Assembly: GCA_031308135.1 (NCBI GenBank)
Contig: JAHLJT010008756.1
Location: 104,497,271-104,561,270 of the forward strand
DNA: 64,000 bases
Reading direction: 5' to 3'
Source of the DNA: Acheta domesticus
Taxonomy: Eukaryota > Arthropoda > Insecta > Orthoptera > Gryllidae
The notes below the pieces were generated by a model. That model saw nothing but the letters and a program-made list of their open reading frames with translations. It was not told the origin of the DNA and did no database searches. The position numbers and the translations under genes are program-made. This document shows, piece by piece, positions 58,601 to 64,000 of this stretch (position 1 is its first letter; the number at the start of each line of letters is the position of its first letter).

Positions 58601-59055
58601 GTCCGGAAAAGAGGAAGAAGTCCAGATCTAGTTTCTGGTCCTCATACAGAAGAACTAGTATTATTAACTAGGAAACTCCTAAAAGCTTCGTGCCAACAGT
58701 TATAGACATCGAAGACATCATAGACTTCAAAACTTGCTGGTCAAACTATTTTAAGAAGACAACCAAGCCTCTTATTCATCCTGGCAGTCCTCATTGTGAG
58801 TCGGGTTTGACTCTTTTCAAGTAAAGCAGCTAACGTATGATAGTATTTTTGTTACCTCGTGACACGTGAGTACATATATTGATGGATTTATGAAGTACTC
58901 ATTCACGTTGATAAAAGGAAAGGCACGTCCAGATTTGCCTTTCAATGTCTCAGCTGTTCTTCCAATCAATGGAAAGAAAATAACCTATGTTCAGAGAATA
59001 GTAAATTACATCCCACATGAACATCTCCATTTCTACCAGACTGTTTTGACATAGC
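58600..59055 (+). pseudogene. Possible coding relic of unknown kind
   Basis: The plus-strand segment 58866-59054 reads STYIDGFMKYSFTLIKGKAR and KKITYVQRIVNYIPHEHLHF. It is ordered, protein-like sequence, but the frame upstream is broken by stops. I suspect a decayed transposon gene; the family is not identified. Confidence 0.3.
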
Positions 59056-61320
59056 CACAGACTCAAGTGAAAATTGATGATGAGTAAATGCTAGTATTAT
59101 TTATTTAGTAAGAGTATTTTTCATGATTATGTAGCAAAATATGTCAATTCGCATTATTATATATTTATTCTATGATTATATTGTTTTACAAGTCCAATAA
59201 TAGAGAAATAAAAGGGTTGCTTTTTTAACTGTGATTATTTCATAATTATTTTATAAATGAAATATGTTCAAGGTTCTGTGCACCACAGAAATGCAAATTT
59301 GAAGTTACAGTGTAGCCCAACCAATCAATAACGACTAATTCTACTTTTGTGTAGAACAAATGCCCCAGATGAAAATTGCGGAGAGCTTCATTACGTTTTT
59401 TCTCAGAACTCTGGAACCAGGACTTATTTCCCTTTTCAAATCAACGATTCAATTATTTTATTGATTTCTTACTTTTCTACCTTTCGGAAAGCAATTGCTT
59501 GTCGGTACATTGAACGTAGAGCTCGAGATTCTGTCGCAAGGATGTCAGAAAATTTGGAATCTTGAAAGTAACCTACTTTGCATAATAAACCATTAGCATT
59601 AACTTGAAAAAGAAACGACGTTCTGAAACCGGTGTGGTCAACCCATTAAAAATTCGAAGCGTGTAGGTAGTTCGAAGACATCACACACCGGATGAAGTTT
59701 CCTTGATGAATCGGTGCATTTTGTAGCGTGACAACATTTGAGATTTCCTCCCAGTTTGGGGTTAATAACTTTTTGACATTGTTTCTTGAATATTCAATCA
59801 TGTAGAATAGGTGTTCTCAGCAGGTCATGTAACATGTAATTACTCTCTAATTAGATTGCACGTCAGTTTTGATAGAAGGCGGAGGATCTGAACTTCCCAC
59901 CACAGAGCGATGAGAACACAAAATATTACACCTAAAACAATTCGTCTTCATGACAATTAATTTGTTAAATGTTAAATTATGGTTACAAAATATTAATAAT
60001 AATTTTCATACAATTTAGAAATGTCTTTATAGAAATTAGTAAATTAATGACATCCATTACAGAACGTAATTCGAAACAAAAGGTCATACATTCCTTTTGT
60101 GAAATTGAGACGAGAAATAATAGTTACAAATTCCATATTTATTATCTAATATATTCAATCATATTTTAGTTGAAAAAAGGGGTTCTTGAAACCATTTAAT
60201 AATCGAATATCGCTTAAGTTTTGCAATTTCCCTGCCTTGTTTACGAAAAAGTGTTTTGAAAATGGAAATTCATGTACTAAATTTATTTATTCGTTTAATT
60301 AGTCCTTGAGCAAACATTGTTCATTTCTTAATCAACAGAATGTTCAACTATTTATTTTTAATAACTCTGCCTTTTTTTAGAACTAAAGATGAGAACTTCA
60401 AAATACTAGCATAATATTAGATTAAAGTATTAATGCTTTGTACTTTTTTGCTCCAGAACACTAAAAATAGCAGCACAGCATTTTATTACTAAAGAAATTA
60501 TTTTGATGTGGACATCATAATGAAAGGAATATCGCCTAAGCTATCGAATATGCACCACGAGGCGTTAGTCGAACAATTGTCGACGGTCAGCGAGGGCAGG
60601 TAGTGAAGACGATTGCTATTTATTTATATTTGAGTTTTACATGAACGTCTTAGTGTAATTAACGAAATGAGTTGATAAAGAGGATTATAATTGCATGAGA
60701 GGTACTATGTTCAAAAAAACAAGCGACGATAGGAGTTCTTTACCATTCGAGGCATACATTATTGATGAAGTATTGTTTCTGAAAAAGAACTATATTAACG
60801 GGCCATGCGTTGAGCTTATTTGAAGAAATGTTTCAAAATGGACTTATTAAAAATATTCCAGATGAAATATTAGAAGCTAACAAAGCCACAAAATCATTAC
60901 TTTTAACGAAAAGTTAAAACAGGTATGAGAGAGAATACAACATGGAAAGGAAAAATAGAAAATGAGTCACTTCTGACTCAATTTTGCTGGCGTACTTTTT
61001 AGAACACAACTGACTTATATTTTTTTACATTTGTAACATGTTAAGGCCAAATATTTTACACGTAAAGCATTTAATTTATTCACTTTAAATGCTTTATATT
61101 GTTTCATTATTCAGCTAGTGTCAAACCAACGTTTACTTCATCAAGTTTGTTTTATTCATTCATTGTTTATATGTAGTTTATGGAGGTATGTAAGCTACGA
61201 TGTGCATTTTTGTTTATGTTTCATAACCAACTGGAAATACTTTGGCCACGTCTGTGTTACAGTGGCTTAATTAAACGATTTTGATCTTTTTTCTGAATTC
61301 TGACTGGTAGTTGTGGAGTT
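59056..61320. other. AT-rich sequence without recognised genes
   Basis: A short imperfect inverted repeat (CCGGTGTGG near 59630, CACACACCGG near 59684) is present. Nothing else is recognised. Confidence 0.4.
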
Positions 61321-61324
61321 TTAA

Positions 61325-61545
61325 TTACACGGTGGAGTTCCACTTGCACGAGTGTGCAACTAACCATCTTGGACCGTGAGGTCGCGGGTTCGAGTCCCGC
61401 CTCGAGTATGGTTGTATGTGTTCGTCCTTTCACCCCCCTATCATCACCATATCGTTTAATCCTCATATCATAACGTTACATCCAATAGTAGTCGCTAATG
61501 ACCTGATAGTTGATGCAACCTTAAATAAAAAAACAAAATAAATTT
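61325..61545 (+). mobile_element. tRNA-derived SINE, family 2, copy 2
   Basis: A perfect B box, GGTTCGAGTCCCG (61387-61399), is followed by CCTCGAGTATGG, a body with GACCTGATAGTTGATGC, and an A-rich end (CCTTAAATAAAAAAAC). This is the same layout as 25655-25872. The A box is diverged and the start is approximate. Confidence 0.6.
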
Positions 61546-63635
61546 ATTATAGCCCTAGTACTATAATGAAGCTTCTTATAGCATCCCTATGAGTGCGTCG
61601 TAAATACAAATAAAATTTATCATTGTTTGTGATGTGTTTAATAATTAATTTAAAGATATATTTTCAGTTGACGTATGTGATCTGAGTAACGTTAGTGCGC
61701 TAGAAATTAGATGGATATTTTGCAGGATTTTTCGGAGGATAAATATACGACTAAAGGATAAATGTTGAAGAGGTAAAATATAATATCAAGCCATGGCTAT
61801 ATTTTTAAAAATTTTATTTTATCATAACCGTAATTACAAAACACAAATTTATTGTTAATCTTAATTTACTTCATATTGCAGGCTTGCGAATCATTTTAAT
61901 GTGATGCTGTAAAAGAAAACTTTCAAACATACAATGAAATATAATACATTCAAATTTGTTTCAATAGGTTTCCCTTGAATGACAGGTACAGTTATTTAGA
62001 GAATAACCACAACTTGCTCATACAAAGCATTAATTTGTGTATTTTCCTTTTATTTCAACCTTTTCATAAAATTAAAATATTGGAACATGTGGAAAACAAT
62101 ACCTGTCATTACTATCTACGTGGCCCTGATTGTACTAGCTAAATATTGGTCTCAAAAACAGCGACTGCGTAAAAACGTTCAGTTGCAGCGCCCACATTTT
62201 AATAACCAAAGAGTAGCTTTTTTTTGGAGTCTCATTAGAATGCGCGCTGCGAGGGCTAGCGTTTGTTCTAATTGAAATTATCCCCACAAAAGTTAATGTT
62301 GTGTCATAGAAAGGGTTCCCTAAAACAAAAACAACGCACTTTTGTCCAAAATTGTACGCGAACGCATTTTTGATTTTACGTAAATTCAATGTTTGATCTA
62401 TGTTGGCTGCATACCATACCAATTACATCCACACCAGTGTTCTGTTTAGTGAATTTCGCTCTGTTCCATGTTACAGTACATATTTCGGGGTGCAACAGTG
62501 TGACGCTCAGACCACAGGATTGAAGATTGATCTTCTTTCTGGATCGGAGCATCAGGGTGTGGAAGCGTCAGTCTCGTCGATGTCAGGTGAACGCTTTTTA
62601 GTTCCAGACATTTTCATCACAGGTCACTTTCGTTTTGTAATAAGTGTGAAACTCTGGTGTATCATCTATTATAATTTTCCCACAAATATTAAAATATTAT
62701 ATACAACGCACACAATTTAAATATCTCAAATAGAGATTTCAAATGACGAATGTGTTGTATGGAAAACAGTTTTGTAGACTTATTTATTCTGACTGCAAAT
62801 GATAAGAAATGGGAAACATTCTCAAACGTACTAATGTTTATCAACATTGTCGTTGATGATAAAAGTGGTATTTTATAAAGGAAACGGTATAAATTTAAAT
62901 GCATTACATTTCTTTAAAAATTAACAAACGTGAAACAGTTGACAATTTTTTACTTACCTTAATTTCTTTTAATTTGTCCTACAGCCCTTATTTCTGAAAG
63001 AAAGAAAAAAATAGAATTATAAATACGTCTTAAAGAACAAAGTAGCATAATCAAATACATTTTTTTAGCTTCCTTTTTGCTGAACACCTAGATGTACTTG
63101 TTTTACGAATAACGAATCTAATAATGAGCGTGTGTATCCTCCGATTCTGCAGGTAATAAATTGTATTATATGGAATTAACTTCTAGTACCGAAGATATAC
63201 AAATGAAATATTCGTATTTATTTTTATATGTTTCATCTACAAATGTTTTGTTCGACTTCGTAGTTTAATTGTGCTAAAAATATTCGTGGAGGTGCGAATA
63301 CTTTTACGACCACGCGACGTGTTTGATATTGCCAATAACCTCATACAATACCCTCAAAAGAAATATTGTTTTGTATAATCGAAAATAAAAAACATTGCGA
63401 TCCTTTGGCATTGCAAATATTGCATTTTTGTGTGTGTCATATGCAGTTGTTATATGAACGAGTCATCGCTCGGGTAATAAAGGAACCTAACTACATTTAT
63501 CTATTCACCTATACAGTATATACGAATTATCACCAACCTACTATTGGTACTAACAATGTCGTCTACATCGTCCATCCCCGTGTTTTGACCCCTCTAATCC
63601 TTGATCTGTTGCACTCATTGCCTACTACGTATCCA
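61546..63635. other. AT-rich sequence without recognised genes
   Basis: Short ORFs (62087-62275, 62400-62720, minus 62135-62422) have no recognised motif. Confidence 0.4.
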
Positions 63636-63905
63636 GCGCTTCGTCCGGAGGGAGTAGGGTGGGAGGGAGTCAGTTTTTCGACTGGGAGTTTTTTCTCGAG
63701 GCCGAAATGCTGGCGGGCGCCGCTCCGGTGGCTAGCATCGTGAAATGGATGTTCCCAGCCGCCATATGGTAAACAAGGCGCCGGGCGGGCGGCTGGGGAG
63801 CCTCATTAGATGCGCCTAGAGAGAGGCCGGCGGCAGCGGCGGCAGCGGCGGCGGCGGCGGCGGCGATGACGGCGGAGGCGGCGCCAGGTAGCCGTACATT
63901 CTTCC
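63636..63905. promoter_or_regulatory. CpG island with (GGC)n near the right edge
   Basis: CpG-dense block with GGCAGC/GGC repeats at 63830-63870 and an ATGACGGCGGAGGC start-like string after the run. It could be the promoter and first exon of a gene extending past the window, but nothing here proves it. Confidence 0.4.
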
Positions 63906-64000
63906 AGGACGCAAAAACCGAACGGAGGATGTTTGTCAGGATTAATTTCTGTCCTGTAAGACAGGTTTAAGGTATTTAGAGAATATCTTGATAAAAAGTG

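Noticed and set aside
1..64000. CRISPR arrays, bacterial operons, riboswitches or prophage
   Set aside because: No regularly spaced direct repeats with unique spacers, no ribosome-binding-site-led gene runs; the sequence is clearly eukaryotic nuclear DNA.

Overview
The window looks like nuclear DNA of an arthropod, most likely an insect with a large, repeat-rich genome. The evidence is an AT-rich background, GT-AG splice signals, several tRNA-derived SINE families, non-LTR retrotransposon relics, Tc1/mariner relics, and no bacterial-type gene organisation. I cannot name the species. Nearly every long ORF here is noise from triplet repeats, microsatellites or GC-rich islands.

Left edge (1-2110): the one convincing host gene. 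It is on the minus strand and runs off the left end. Exon 1 (1485-1569, start ATG at 1569) splices in frame to 846-926 and then to 262-296, giving 67 codons with canonical splice sites. Three more putative exons in the introns (1185-1379, 1054-1097, 716-762) look alternative. Small inverted-repeat elements lie inside the gene (459-625) and just upstream (1951-2106). I do not recognise the protein.

2.8-13.0 kb is a nested transposon block: a Tc1-type transposase relic; a probable LINE 3' UTR ending in (TTA)n; a 5'-truncated minus-strand LINE with a restriction-like endonuclease (RLE) tail, bordered on both sides by (TTA)n; a 515-bp tRNA-derived SINE in the same TTA tract; a 670-bp purine minisatellite ending in a Helitron-like hairpin plus CTAG; and a 2.2-kb element with ~145-bp terminal inverted repeats and a perfect 9-bp target duplication, which suggests a Mutator-like element.

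13.5-26.2 kb holds two Tc1-family fragments, an internally deleted mariner with recognisable inverted termini, further SINE copies from three families, and GC-rich islands. 28-34 kb and 51.8-58.1 kb, with a short copy at 14.05-14.72 kb, carry an unclassified repeat family. Its termini resemble TACTTTCTCGC, it has an internal GTCCGTCTGTC-like box, and it contains arrays of ~300-bp subunits. In the best copy (27951-30140) the two halves are inverted, so it could fold into a hairpin.

42.2-47.9 kb contains two jockey-like LINE relics on the minus strand, one with the 5' half (ORF1, endonuclease, first half of RT) and one with the rest of the RT. 55.6-56.6 kb has a second RLE-type LINE, again between two (TAA)n tracts.

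At least nine GC-rich, CpG-dense islands occur (about 7.6, 14.7, 22.4, 24.3-25.6, 36.1, 40.0, 48.1-49.1, 54.0 and 63.6 kb), most with (GGC)n or (GCC)n runs. I could not tie any of them to a spliced gene. The remainder is AT-rich sequence in which I see no gene.
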